Source: Rana temporaria (lineage: Eukaryota > Chordata > Amphibia > Anura > Ranidae). From it: a stretch of DNA of 64,000 nt. The notes below the pieces were generated by a model. The model had not been told where the DNA came from and searched no databases. It worked only from the letters and a program-made list of their open reading frames with translations. Below are positions 22,076-33,160 of this stretch, piece after piece. The stretch spans positions 75,573,134 through 75,637,133 of the forward strand of contig NC_053501.1 in the NCBI RefSeq assembly GCF_905171775.1, given 5' to 3'. Each line of letters opens with the position of its first letter. The stretch's first letter is position 1. The position numbers and the translations under genes are program-made.

Positions 22076-22417
22076 CGCAAAGCGGCATATGTTGCAAGGA
22101 AATAATAAGTTTTGAACATAATCTGTTTCCAGTCCCAACAGTCAGATAAGCCCCCCCCCCCCCCCCCGCAGGAATGTAAGCTGTTTCACCCGACTCCGAA
22201 ATGTCTACGAAAGTCTTTGATTAGCCCCTTGGCAAACAAAAGGGAAGTGCTATCATCAACATAGTTGAAATGATGAAAGGACCAGTAATCTATTGGAGAT
22301 TATATGGGCAATATCGCCCCCCAGAGGCTAGGTATGGCATGACAATCAGGAACAAGGATGTGAGTCATGGAAGTGCCACGATTGGTCGAACATCAGATGG
22401 GCGGGCAATGGGAGGTA
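22076..22417. other. Unassigned stretch
   Basis: A C-run at 22152-22168; otherwise nothing I can name. Confidence 0.35.
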
Positions 22418-23745
22418 CAGTGCCTTGCGAAAGTATTCGGCCCCCTTTAACTTTGCGACCTTTTGCCACATTTCAGGCTTCAAACATAAAGATATAAAAC
22501 TGTATTTTTTTTGAAGAATCAACAACAAGTGGGACACAATCATGAAGTGGAATGAAATTTATTAGATATTTCAAACTTTTTTAACAAATAAAAAACTGAA
22601 AAATTGGGCATGCAAAATTATTCAGTCCCTTTACTTTCAGTGCAGCAAACTCTCTCCAGAAGTTCAGTAAGGATCTCTGAATGATCCAATGTTGCCCTAA
22701 ATGACTAATGATGATAAATAGATTCCACCTGTGTGTAATCAAGTCTCCGTATAAATGCACCTGCACTGTGATAGTCTCAGAGGTCCGTTTAAGGCGCAGA
22801 GAGCATCATGAAGAACAAGGAACACACCAGGCAGGTCCGAGATACTGTTGTGGAGAAGTTTAAAGCCAGAATTGGATACAAAAAGATTTCCCAAGCTTTA
22901 AACTTTCCAAGGAGCACTGTGCAAGCGATAATATTGAAATGGAAGGAGTATCAGACCACTGCAAATCTACGAAGACCTGGCCGTCCCTCTAAACTTTCAG
23001 CTCATACAAGGAGAAGACTGATCAGAGATGCAGCCAAGAGGCCCATGATCACTCTGGATGAACTGCAGAGATCTACAGCTGAGGTGGGAGACTCTGTCCA
23101 TAGGACAACAATCAGTCGTATACTGCACAAATCTGGCCTTTATGGAAGAGTGGCAAGAAGAAAGCCATTTCTTAAAGATATCCATAAAAAGTGTTGTTTA
23201 AAGTTTGCCACAAGCCACCTGGGAGACACACCAAACATGTGGAAGAAGGTGCTCTGGTCAGATGAAACCAAAATCGAACTTTTTGGCAACAATGCAAAGC
23301 GTTATGTTTGGCGTAAAAGCAACACAGCTCATCACCCTGAACACAGCATCCCCACTGTCAAACATGGTGGTGGCAGCATCATGGTTTGGGCCTGCTTTTC
23401 TTCAGCAGGGACAGGGAAGATGGTTAAAATTGATGGGAAGATGGATGGAGCCAAATACAGGACCATTCTGGAAGAAAACCTGATGGAGTCTGCAAAAGAC
23501 CTGAGACTGGGACAGAGATTTGTCTTCCAACAAGACAATGATCCAAAACATAAAGCAAAATCTACAATGGAATAGTTCACAAATAAACATATCCAGGTGT
23601 TAGAATGGCCAAGTCAAAGTCCAGACCTGAATCCAATTGAGAATCTGTGGAAAGAACTGAAAACTGCTGTTCACAAACGCTCTCCATCCAACCTCACTGA
23701 GCTCGAGCTATTTTGCAAGGAGAAATGGGCAAAAATTTCAGTCTC
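22418..23745 (+). mobile_element. Tc1-type transposon, right end missing
   Basis: The left end CAGTGCCTTGCGAAAGTATT follows TA (22416-22417), as in Tc1 elements, which insert at TA. A 5' leader of about 390 bp precedes the transposase. Similarity stops after AAAATTTCAGTCTC near 23745, so the right terminal repeat is lost and the copy cannot move as a unit. Confidence 0.85.
22808..23743 (+). pseudogene. Tc1 transposase with one in-frame stop
   Basis: The 255-codon frame starts at ATG and has two helix-turn-helix regions (about residues 5-60 and 65-120: QVRDTVVEKFKARIGYKKIS and GRPSKLSAHTRRRLIRDA). WSDETKIELFG (first catalytic Asp, about residue 150), KHGGGSIMVWACFS and QQDNDPKHKAK (second Asp, about residue 242) follow. 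A TAG at 23573-23575 then ends the frame. The same frame continues beyond it with EWPSQSPDLNPIENLWKEL, containing the Glu of the DD34E triad. It is thus nearly full length with a single visible nonsense change, plus a lost C-terminal end. The enzyme cuts and pastes its own element at TA sites. Confidence 0.9.
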
Positions 23746-24250
23746 ATGGAAGCCTGGTGGCCATCTTTGGGCCTAAGACATGTGGTCAAGGCCTAGCTCT
23801 TTACATCTGAGCATAACCAAGTGAGGACCCTAGCCGAAAGGAAGTGTTAAGTATCTTTCATTATTATTACCAATGTTATAGGCTATATAGATATCTGTTG
23901 TTGGAATGTAATATTACTTTGGAGGAAATAAATGTAACTGTTTTACTCAAATGCATCTGTCTTTATAACTAGCATTATAACCTTAAGCCTAATACACTCT
24001 GGTTATATATATTAGCAAACAAGGGACACATGCACATTAATACATTTATGCGACAGCTATATATATAGTATAGGTTATAATAGAGGATATATATATATCG
24101 CATTTTACATCACGTGTGGAATCCCCGTACTCAGGAGAAGCAGAAAATGTATTTTGGGGTGCAATTCCACATATAACCATGGTATGTGTGAGCAATATAT
24201 AATTTAGTGATAACCTTTTGTAATTTTTTTTTTCAATCACTTGGGACAAA
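23746..24250. other. AT-rich stretch with a family repeat
   Basis: No gene seen. The part from about 24110 (GTACTCAGGAGAAGCAG then ATTCCACATATAACCATGGT) matches 62140-62240 in the same order, so it is a dispersed repeat. Confidence 0.45.
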
Positions 24251-24788
24251 AATTTTTAATATTCAATGGACTCAACATGCCTCTCAGCAATTTTCTTGGG
24301 GTGTCGACTTTCCAAAATGGGGTCATTTGGGGGGGGGGGTTTGTACTGCCCTGCCATTTTAGCATCTCAAGAAATAAACTAAAAGCTGTGTCAATTCCAG
24401 AAAATGTACCCTAGTTTGTAGACACTATAACTTTTGCGCAAACCAATAAATATATGCTTATTGACATTTTTTTTACCAAAGGCATGTGGCTGAATACATT
24501 TTGGCCTAAATGTATGACTAATATTCGATTTTTCTTATAACAAAAAGTAGAAAATATATATTTTTTTCAAAATTTTCTGTCTTTTTTCCGTTTATATCAC
24601 AAAAAAATAAAAATTGCAGAGGTAATCAAATACTATCAAAAGACAGCTATATTTGTGGGAAAAAGGGTGTAAATTTTGTTTGGGTACAACATTGCATGAC
24701 CGCGCAATTACCAGTTAAAGCAGCGCAGTGCCAAATTGAAAAAAGACCTCCGGTCTTTAAGCTGACAAAAGGTCCGGGGCTGAAGTGG
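24251..24788. mobile_element. TTAA/CCACTT-type element, right part
   Basis: Phrases ATTCAATGGACTCAACATGCC, GGGGTGTCGACTTTCC, AAATACTATCAAAAGACAGC and CATTGCATGACCGCGCAATT end in GGGCTGAAGTGG followed by TTAA (24789-24792). The first half matches 61925-62000 and 62300-62370. Non-coding. The left end is not defined. Confidence 0.6.
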
Positions 24789-24897
24789 TTAAGATCGGAA
24801 AAAGGATTATATCGTTTTGTACCATGCAATCCAGTGCAGACAAATGCACTGCATTTGCAACCTGTGTTTGGGGTGTCGTTAAGATTACACTGACACC

Positions 24898-25488
24898 CAA
24901 GGGTCAAGTCCTGGGGAAAAAAGTGTGGAACTCCCAGCCAAGATCCACTCCCCCACCCCAAAAAAATGATGATACGCTCATATGCATAATTACTAAACCG
25001 CATGTTTTTTTTCCATCCACTGTACCTTAGTAATCCTTTATGTTACTGGCCGCTTCCTGTATATGGATTTATCGAGTAGTGTGCGGGTATTCCGTCACTT
25101 CCTCGATGCCGCAATGTCTCCTGGGAGCTTTTGTCATTGTTCCCAGGAGCAAGCAAGTTCTTTCTAAATCCCACGATAACTCGCGGCAGACCTTCGCAAT
25201 GTCTCCTGGGAACAATGACTAAAGCTCCCAGGAGACATTGCGGCATCGAGGAAGTGAGGGGATACCTGCACACTACCCGATGAATCCATATACAGGAAGC
25301 AGCCAGTAACATAAAGGATTACTAAGGTTCGCCTGCCCCTGACAGTGACTCGAGCTGGGCATCGCCGCTTAGTAAAGGGTGGCTCGGCTGCTCTCGGCTG
25401 CTCTAGTCCTGCAAAGGGAACTGCGTTCCTGCTGTGAAAAAAGTGCAGGGACTCCGTTCCCACGCGTTCCCGCAGGACTTGAGCCCTG
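24898..25488. mobile_element. hAT MITE copy A, 8-bp duplication, internal inverted duplication
   Basis: The ends CAAGGGTCAAGTCCTG and CAGGACTTGAGCCCTG are inverted. CTGACACC flanks both sides (24890-24897, 25489-25496). Compared with copy B (51206-51669), the middle is rearranged. A block from about 25034 to 25146 is followed by a spacer that is inverted relative to copy B, then by an inverted second copy (about 25200-25316), giving a palindrome with about 110-bp arms. Confidence 0.88.
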
Positions 25489-25575
25489 CTGACACCCCAA
25501 ACACAGGTACAAAACAACCATGCAATCCGGTTGCAGTGCAATTTCAAAATTGGTGCACGCATGACTTTGGTTTGA

Positions 25576-25867
25576 AGATAGTCACCGCTCCAATAGGGTA
25601 TGTGGATGAATCCGTATCCTCTCAGAGAAACCCAGGTGCCGGCAATGCACGAAGCAATAGTAGAAAGAAATGTTTGGACAGCCGCACTCTGGAAAAACCT
25701 TCTTGGTTGCCTTTTATTGATAAATGTTTTCAAACACCACACATCACAGCAAAGACAGGGGCATACAGCTGACGTTTCGTACTACAATCAGTGCTTAATC
25801 AAACGTCAGCTGTATGCCCCAAGAAGGTTTTTCCAGAGTGCGGCTGTCCAAACATTTCTTTCTACTG
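25576..25867. mobile_element. Retroposon with 14-bp target duplication
   Basis: TGACTTTGGTTTGA stands on both sides (25562-25575, 25868-25881), a length typical of target-primed reverse transcription. Inside is a large inverted repeat: arms about 25660-25708 and 25818-25866 (CCAAGAAGGTTTTTCCAGAG type). An inner GCATACAGCTGACG/CGTCAGCTGTATGC stem frames the minus-strand motif TGATTAAG-hairpin-CGAAACG. No coding frame. Probably a Penelope-type end fragment, by inference. Confidence 0.75.
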
Positions 25868-26089
25868 TGACTTTGGTTTGATTTAAAGCCCATTCAAAAT
25901 GAATGGGCCCAAGTCCCACTGCCCTGAATTGCAAGTCAATTGAACAGGAATGTGGTGTGGTTCTTGTGTGATTCATATGTGGATCATATTGCCACGTTGT
26001 GGTGCTCACTGCTGAGTTAGAGAGCTGAGGGGTAACCCAGTAAACACCACAGCATGGCTGAACTGTCAGTAACACAACAATGTCATTAA

Positions 26090-26570
26090 CCACTTGAAGA
26101 CCAGGCCTATTCTGATCTATAGTTGCAGTATTGTATTTTCTTTTGTTCATACTCCTCCGAGGCACAATCAAAGTCCCACCCCACTCTACCTTTTTTGAAA
26201 TATAGTTGCATATCTTTTGGGGATGGTGCCTCTGTAGGAGTATATTTGATTCCACGTTCACTCCAACCCCTACACATATTCTGACATTTCTCTCTTACAT
26301 ATAAAAATCTGTATTTTTTTATAAACCCCAAAACATTATATATTTTTTAGCAGAGACACTAGAGAATAAAATGGTGGTCATTGCAATTTTTTTTCTAAAC
26401 ACCATTTGGACTTCAATGAATTGTAATGCAGAAAACACTTTAGCTCCATTTTTTGGTAAAATATAAACAATGATGTGCTAAGCAGAAAAGATACCTAACA
26501 TGTAAAATTGCACATGCTCGTAAAACGAGTAAAGATTTTCAAATAACTCAAAAAACAAAACATTGGCATA
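26090..26570. mobile_element. TTAA/CCACTT-type element, left part
   Basis: TTAA (26086-26089) precedes CCACTTGAAGACCAGGCC. Then come ACATATAAAAATCTGTATTTTTT, CCCCAAAACATTATATATTTTTTAGCAGAGACAC and AAATTGCACATGCTCG, the same order as in 27711-29649. It is cut at the L1 sequence near 26,570. At 26,330 it shows the unfilled version of the site where another MITE sits at 27,806. Confidence 0.65.
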
Positions 26571-27166
26571 ACATGCTTGCAGGAAACCCATTTTTCCTCT
26601 TCTTCCTGATGCCTGCTATCCTCAAGTCTATTTGGCTAATAGCCCTTCTAAGCAAAGAGAAGTCCTTATTGCTCAACACAAATTGGTCCCCGCCGTCAGC
26701 CGTGGCAGGTACTAGACACTGAGGTGACCATTCTGACTTACTATGCTCCGAATGACAAACCGGGGCCTTTCCTGACTCACATCTGCTTCCTGTTGAAGTC
26801 CCACCAGAAGGGCACGGCACTCTTCTCTTCGTGGGTGTCTCTAATGTGATGCTGAACCCCTCTCTTGATAAATACCCTTAGGAACACAAACCCCCTTCTC
26901 CTACTGCAAAAAAATTCCTACATTCCTTGCAAAGTCATGACCTGGAAGATGTCTGGAGAGAGCTTCACCCCTTGGGCAAGGACTACAATCATTATTCTCA
27001 TCCTCACCATTCTCACTCCAGGATTGACCACATGTTTGTGCGGCAGAAACATCTTCCCTTAATTGTTTCCGCCTCTATCTTAGCTGCCCCAAGGTCGAAC
27101 CATGACCCTATCCTGCCAGTTTGCCATTTCCTGCTTAGTAAGCCACAACATTTCCCCATGGTAATG
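26571..27166 (+). pseudogene. L1-type ORF2: endonuclease C-terminal part (segment 1)
   Basis: Several shifted plus-strand frames show L1 apurinic-type endonuclease boxes: TLLTYYAPNDKPGPFL, then DLEDVWRELHPLGKDYNHYS, HSRIDHMFVRQK (about 27017-27052) and RSNHDPILPV (about 27097-27126). This domain nicks target DNA before reverse transcription. Stops at about 26,715 and 26,840 show decay. The frame HFPMV runs into an insertion at 27167 and resumes at 27677. Confidence 0.85.
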
Positions 27167-27660
27167 TAAAAAAAATTGGAGTATAGCCTCATGTAAAAAA
27201 AGAGTTCCCCCCCCCCGTTTCTTCCCCCCCCCAACCCTTTACCACCCTGCAATGGGTCTACATATTGGGTCCTTTTATTTAACTATACGCCTTATATCTA
27301 GAGATCGACGCATAATCTCCTATGTCCGCCGCAGGGGGAACCATATGGGTGGCCCAGCTCTGCGCTAGTTTAATTACTCATCGGGTAAGCTATTACTTCT
27401 CTTTATGCATTATATACTCCATTGATGAACTGTATTATATGAATTGTATTGTATTATTTATTCTATAGATTGGCTCTCCTGAAGAAGCGGTATAATCCCG
27501 CGAAACTAGTTGAGACCCTGACCAATCTTTGATGTGTAAAAATTGTCTGTTATGTAATTTTTATTTGTAATAAACTTTTTAATATAATAATGTTTATTGT
27601 GTTTCATCAGTACCGAGAAAGTCCATAAATGTATTCGGGTGGGTATGTTTTTTCATTTTT
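27167..27660. mobile_element. Retroposon with 16-bp target duplication
   Basis: TTTCCCCATGGTAATG occurs at 27151-27166 and 27661-27676, flanking 494 bp that interrupt the L1 frame. The insert has CCTGAAGAAGCGGTATAATCCCGCGAAACTAG at about 27486-27517, a CTGANGA-stem-GAAAC motif with a GCGG/CCGC stem. It ends with T-rich sequence. No coding frame. The long duplication implies target-primed insertion. Confidence 0.85.
27487..27514 (+). ncRNA. CTGAAGA-stem-GAAAC motif (hammerhead-core-like)
   Basis: CTGAAGA, stem GCGG/CCGC with a loop, then GAAAC: this matches the conserved strand elements of a hammerhead catalytic core, in which the base after CUGA is free to vary. The other required parts (stem I or III partner and the UH cleavage site) are not apparent. 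Listed as a candidate structural RNA only. Confidence 0.35.
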
Positions 27661-27676
27661 TTTCCCCATGGTAATG

Positions 27677-27706
27677 AATGATTCCCTTTTATCTTTTAAG
27701 GCAATC
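27677..27706 (+). pseudogene. L1-type ORF2, segment 2 (30 bp)
   Basis: Ten codons (NDSLLSFKAI) continue the L1 frame directly from the right copy of the 16-bp duplication to the TTAA (27707-27710). The frame resumes at 29650. Confidence 0.75.
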
Positions 27707-27710
27707 TTAA

Positions 27711-29649
27711 CCACTTGTCCACCGGGCCTATTTTGGCACTTCTCTCCTTCATGTAAAAATCACATTTTTCTTGCTAAAAAATTAATCAGAACCCCCAAAC
27801 ATTATGGGCCAGATTCACAAAGGATTTACGACGACGTATCTCCAGATACACCGTCGTAAGTCCGAATGTGAGGTGTCATATCTATGCGCCTGATTCAAAG
27901 AATCAGATACACCAGAATTTGTCCAAGATGCGACTGACGTAAGTCTCTTACGCCGTCGTATCTTAGGTGCATATTTACGCTGGCCGCTAGGGGCGCTTCC
28001 GTTGATTTACGCGTCGAATATGCAAATGAGCAAGATACGCTGATTCAGAAACGTACTTACGCCCATCGGATTTAGCTACGCCGTTTACGTAAAGCGTATG
28101 TCCGGCGTAAGTTTACCTCTCATAAAGGCGGGGTAAGTCATGTTAAGGTATGGATGTCGGAAACGTCGGAACAGTGTCGTATTTTACGTCGTTTGCGTAA
28201 GTCGTACGTGAATGGGGATGGGCGTAGGTTACGTTCACGTCGACAAAGCATTGAGCCGACGTATCTTAGGGAGTTTTTGCGACGTGATTCTGAGCATGCG
28301 CATGCGCCGTTCGATCGGCCACTCATTTACATGTGGTCACGGCTCATTGTAATACAACACGCCCACTGCCTTGATAATTTGAATTACGTGGGCTTACGCC
28401 GGCCCATTTACGCTATGCCGCCGTAACTTAGGGCGCAAGTTCTTTCTGAATACGGTACTCGCCTCTCTAAGTTACGTTGGCGTAGTGCATATGAGATGGG
28501 CTACGCCCGCCGAAAATTATGCCGATCTTTCTGAATCTGCCCCTATATATTTTTTTCAGCAGACACCCTAGGGAATAAAATGGCGGTCATTGCAACTTTT
28601 TTTCTCGCACGGTATTTGTGCAATTATTTTTCAAACGCTTTTTTTGGGGAAAAAACGGTTTCATTAATTAAAAAATAACAAAAAACAGTAAAGTTGGCCC
28701 AATTTTTTTGTATAATGTGAACGATGATGTTACGCCGAGTAAATAGATACCTAACATGTCACGCTTTAAAATTGCGCACACTCATGGAATGGCGCCAAAC
28801 TTCGGTACTTAAAAATCTCCATAGGTGACGCTTTAAATTTTTTTACAGGTAACTATTTTCGAGTTACAGAGGAGGTCTAGTGCTAGAATTGTTGCACACG
28901 CTCTAACGCACGCGCCGATACCTCACATGTGAGGTTTGAACGGCGTTTACATATGTGGGCGGGACTTGCATGTGTGTTCGCTTCTGCGTGGGAGATAACG
29001 GGGACAGGGGTTTTTTGAAAAAAAAACTTTTTATTTATATTTTACTTAATTTTTTTTTATTTTTACACTTTTTAAAAAAAAAAAAATTTTTGGATCACTT
29101 TTATTCCTATTACAAGGAATGTAAACATCCCTTGTAATAGGAATCAGTGTGACAGGTCCTATTTATGGAGAGATGTGGGGTCAATAAAAACCCTACATCT
29201 CTCCACCAGGCTTACAAGCTTGAAATCGGTAAAAAAAAAATCACATGCCGACAGCCGCGATTGCGGCTTTGTTTCTCTTCCGGGTACCGGGCGTGACATC
29301 ATAACGTTGCGCCCGGGCCTTCTGACGGTCATAGAGATGAATGGTGACCATGTGGTCACCAGTCATCTCTATGCTTTCCAGGCAGCGCCGACCGATTCGC
29401 TCTCCGGGCCCCCGATGGCACGGGAGAGCCCGGAGAAGCACCGAATGGCGGCGGGAGGGGGGGACGTCCCCTCCTGCTGCCTATAAGAATGATCAAGCGG
29501 CGGAACCGCCGCTTTGATCGTTCTTATCGTACACAGAATCGACGGCTGAAGACGGCGATATCTGAATGATGCCTGTGGCTGCCGGCATCATTCAGATATC
29601 ACTGCACAATATCGAGGACGTCATATGACGTCCTCCTGTGGACAAGTGG
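27711..29649. mobile_element. TTAA/CCACTT-type element containing a nested MITE
   Basis: The ends CCACTTGTCCACCGGGCC and CTCCTGTGGACAAGTGG are inverted. TTAA lies at the left (27707-27710) and TTAG at the right (29650-29653), and the L1 frame reads through once the insert is ignored. The right part (29,100-29,620) has a hairpin chain, for example TCCTATTACAAGG/CCTTGTAATAGGA, GGTGACCATGTGGTCACC and AAGCGGCGGAACCGCCGCTT. No coding frame. TTAA suggests piggyBac-type mobilisation. Confidence 0.8.
27806..28543. mobile_element. GGGCCAGATTC-type MITE, copy 3, TAT duplication
   Basis: The ends GGGCCAGATTCACAAAGG and TTTCTGAATCTGCCCC are inverted. TAT lies outside both (27803-27805, 28544-28546). The related TTAA element at 26,330 has an uninterrupted CATTATATATTTTTT, the empty site. 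Non-coding. Confidence 0.88.
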
Positions 29650-30609
29650 TTAGGTGACATCCACAAAGCCTCTGTGGAATGTTTCATCCCCTGTGACTCT
29701 ATGGGAAGCATATAAGGCTGTACTCTGGGGCCATGTAATCCAAATAGCGTTGAAACGTAAAAAAGAGCGGATGTTAGCTCAACGCACTTTGGAACTGCCC
29801 CTGGAGGCATCGTCAATGGCCTTCAAACAATCTCCTACCCCCGCCAACCGTAAACTTTTGGACCAGGCCTGCATGGACCTAGATCTATGCTTAACCAATG
29901 AGGCAGAATGTGCCCTACGCTGGGCTCACCAGAAATGGTATGCCAAGGCGAACAAATCTAACGCAATGCTGGCCAAAAGATTATATACTTTTACCCCTAA
30001 ATACGCCCCCATTACTTTACGCACCTGCCATAATATCCTTACCGGTAACCCTCTTCAGGTCTCGGATGAATTTCATCATCGCCTCACCAATCTTTACTGG
30101 CCCCCAACCAGTCTTCCACCCAGGGCCTTGACACCTTTCTGAGTGGCTTGTCTTTACCTTCCCTATCTGAAACTCACATGTCCTTAATGGACCAAGACAT
30201 ACAGGTCTTGGAAGTCTTACAGTGTATTAAAGACTTGAAGGTGGGCAAGACGCCAGGCCCTGATGGCTTTACTGCGTTATACTACAGGAAACTGGCAGAT
30301 GTCATTGCCCCATATTTAACGGCTATGTATAATTTGGTTAAAGATGGTCAATCCTTTAAACCAAATCTGCTGACCACCAATATTGTAATGATCCCCAAAA
30401 CTCTCTCTTCTTGGGAAAATTTCTGGCCAATCTCACTTATTAATATAGGTATGAAACTACTGAAGAAAATTTTGGCCAATCGTTAGAATTCCTTTTTCCC
30501 ACGCCTGATAAAAAAAGACCAGGTGGGGTTTGTCCCAAAGACAGGCGGGTAACGCTATTAGACGGCTCCTCCAAATCCAACACATAGCTCAGAGTAAGTC
30601 TTTAGAGAC
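29650..30609 (+). pseudogene. L1-type ORF2, segment 3 (linker and start of RT)
   Basis: After TTAG the L1 frame resumes (GDIHKASVECF, then a shift). The frame 29654-30142 holds TLWEAYKAVLWGHVIQIALKRKK, the usual linker between endonuclease and RT. The frame 30148-30486 then begins RT with LKVGKTPGPDGFTALYYRKL and continues NIVMIPKTLSSWENFWPISLINIGMKLLKKILANR (RT blocks 1-2). Frameshifts near 29,750 and 30,140 and a stop at 30,484 show it is dead. It is cut at AAT (30610-30612) in a SLET-M context by two successive insertions. Confidence 0.87.
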
Positions 30610-30612
30610 AAT

Positions 30613-31325
30613 GGGCCAGATTCAAGTAGAATCGCCCTACGCTGCGGTGGCGTAACGTATTACATTTACATTACACCACCGCAAGTTTTCAGCGTAAGTG
30701 CTTGATTCACAAAGCACTTGCCTGTAAACTTGCGGCGGCGTAGCGTAAATCCGCCCGGCGCAAGCCTGCCTAATTCAAATGGGGTGGGGACCATTTAAAT
30801 TAGGCGCGTTCCCGCGCCGAACGTACTGCGCATGCTCCGTCCCAAAAATTTCCCGGCGTGCATTGCGCTAAATGACGTCATTGGTTTCGACGTTAACGTA
30901 AATGGCGTCCAGCGCCATTCACGGACGACTTACGCAAACGACGTGAAATTTCAAATTTCGACGCGGGAACGACGGCCATACTTAACATTGGCTAGACCAC
31001 CTAGAGGGCAGCTTTAGTTTTACGCAGCGTATCTCTACGGAAACAACGTAAATTTACAGCGACGGGCAAAGCGGCCGTTCGTGAATCGGCGTAACTAGTA
31101 ATTTGCATATTCTACGCCGACCGCAATGGAATCGCCACCTAGCGGCCGGCCTAGAATTGCAGCCTAAGATCCGACGGTGTAAGTCACTTACACCTGTCGG
31201 ATCTTAGGGCTATCTATGCGTAACCTGATTCTATGAATCAGGCGCGTAGATACGACAATCGTATCTCAGAGATACGAAAGCATATCAGGAGATACGCCGT
31301 CGTATCTCTTTTGTGAATCTGGCCC
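30613..31325. mobile_element. GGGCCAGATTC-type MITE, copy 4, AAT duplication
   Basis: It begins GGGCCAGATTCAAGTAG and ends TTTTGTGAATCTGGCCC. AAT flanks both ends (30610-30612, 31326-31328). The internal layout is reversed relative to copy 1. Non-coding. Confidence 0.85.
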
Positions 31326-31328
31326 AAT

Positions 31329-33157
31329 GGGTCTTATTTACTATAAACAATGCGCTGCGCTAGTTCATGGCTCAATTGGTGCGCCGGATAAATCATTAAT
31401 TGAGCATGTGAACCAGCGCAGCAGCGGGCGCAATGCAATAATAAATATGTAAAGCCGCCAAACTCCCTTAGAAGTCTATGGGAGAAATCAAAAGTGTTAA
31501 TTTTAAAGGTTAATATGCAAGTTTTTGTCATAAAAATTGTTTGGGGACCTGAGTCCTGCCCCAGGGGACATGTATCAATGCCAAGTGAAATATTCCTTTT
31601 AATTTCGTACCTGGGGGGGTATAAAGTATGCCTGAAAATTAGCGCATGTTTACCGTGGTTAGAACTGTCCCTGCACAAAATGACATTTAAAAATCACTTG
31701 CGGCTATAATGAATTGTCGGCTCCCGGCAATTCAGAGAAAATCCATTCATAAAAATAAAAAAAAAGCGTGGGGGTCCCCTAAAATTCAATTGACAGGCCC
31801 TTCAGGTCTGGTATGGATTTTAAGGGGAACTCCACCCAAAATGTAAAAAAAAATGGCGTGGAGTTCCCCCAAAAATCCACACCAGACCCCTTATCCAAGC
31901 ACGCAACCTGGCCGGCCCCAGGAAAAGAGGGAGGCGAGAGTGCGCCCCCCCTCCTGAACCATACCAGGCCACATGCCCTCAACATGGGGAGGATGCTTTG
32001 GTGTCCCCCCCCCAAAGCACCTTGGCCGGTGGTTGTGGGGGTCTGCGAGCGGGGGGACCCCCAGATCCCGGCCCCCCCTGTGTGAAATGGTAATGGGGTA
32101 CATTGTACCTCTACCATTTCACCCAAAAAATGTGTCAAAAATGTAAAAAAAAAAGACAATAGCCGGTTTTTGACAACTCCTTTTATTAATGTCTTCTTTC
32201 CGCGCTTCTTCTTCTCCCATCTTCTTTTCTGCATTCGGGTTTCTTCCTCTGCTTCTTTCTTCATGCTTCTCGTCCGCATCTTGCACCGGCTTCTTCTTCC
32301 CCACTTGGTTCTCCAGGCGACCCACTTCCAATTGAAGTTCCCGCTGTGTGACGCTTCTGTTCTTATGACAGTTATTTAATCACTGAGGACGCAGCGTTTT
32401 TGACACTTTTTTTTTGTGAAATGGTAGAGGTACAATGTACCCCATTACCATTTCACACAGGGGGGGGCGGGATCTGGGGGTCTGACCGGCCAAGTGGCGT
32501 GCTCGGATAAGGGTCTGGTATGGATTTTGGGGGAACCCCCATGCCGTTTTTTCGGCGTAGGGGTTCCCCCTTAAAATCCATACCAGACCTAAGGGCCTGG
32601 TATGCTCCTGAAGGGGAACCCATGCCGTTTTTTTATTAAAAATTTGGCGCAGATTTTCCCATCATGGTCAGCGTAACTTAAAAAAGATTCGGCCATTCAG
32701 GTGCGCCTCGTCAACTCACGCAAAGGCAGCTAGGCCACTTGACATTTACCAATATTTTGCCGGCGTAGTTAAGAGGCGCACCTGAATGGCCTAAAAATGC
32801 CGCTCACGCATGCGCAGTACACAAATAAACCTCCCGCAGGTTTAAATGTACTAGCAGGCGCAGCGGCTGGTTTTTACAAAAGTCACTTTCACTTACTATT
32901 CAGGCTGTATACATTACACGAAAACACGTCACTACACTTCCCCACAACCCCCCCCATAATAAACTCACCCCCAAACTCTTTTTATTTAAATTTCTAGATG
33001 CCGTGCGCCAGGTCCATAGTGACGCACCGTGCGCCCCCTCCTGGGCGCATTCAGCATTATAGTAAATTCGGAATCATGCTGCATTGCCGGCGCATTCCTT
33101 TAGTAAAAGCCATAACGGCCGTTGTTTCATGGCGCAAAGGCTTAGTAGATCAGCCCC
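31329..33157. mobile_element. 1.8-kb inverted-repeat element, AAT duplication
   Basis: The left end GGGTCTTATTTACTATA and right end TTAGTAGATCAGCCCC are imperfect inverted repeats. AAT lies at 31326-31328 and 33158-33160, after which L1 coding resumes exactly. Inside are a block like 34920-35180 (GAAATCAAAAGTG..TTAATATGCAAG) and a large inverted repeat. In the latter, 31870-32150 mirrors about 32395-32590 (CCATACCAGACC, GGTAATGGGGTACATTGTACC). A palindrome GGCCATTCAGGTGCGCCT/AGGCGCACCTGAATGGCC spans about 32691-32793. No transposase found. Confidence 0.7.
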
Positions 33158-33160
33158 AAT

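Noticed and set aside
25434..25881. Frames of 93-192 codons around 25.2-25.9 kb
   Set aside because: They cross MITE and retroposon boundaries that are proven by target duplications, so they cannot be a single gene.
31779..32331. 166-codon minus-strand frame, basic and Lys/Glu-rich
   Set aside because: It lies over the inverted repeat of a non-autonomous element with purine-rich low-complexity sequence; no domain and several competing frames.
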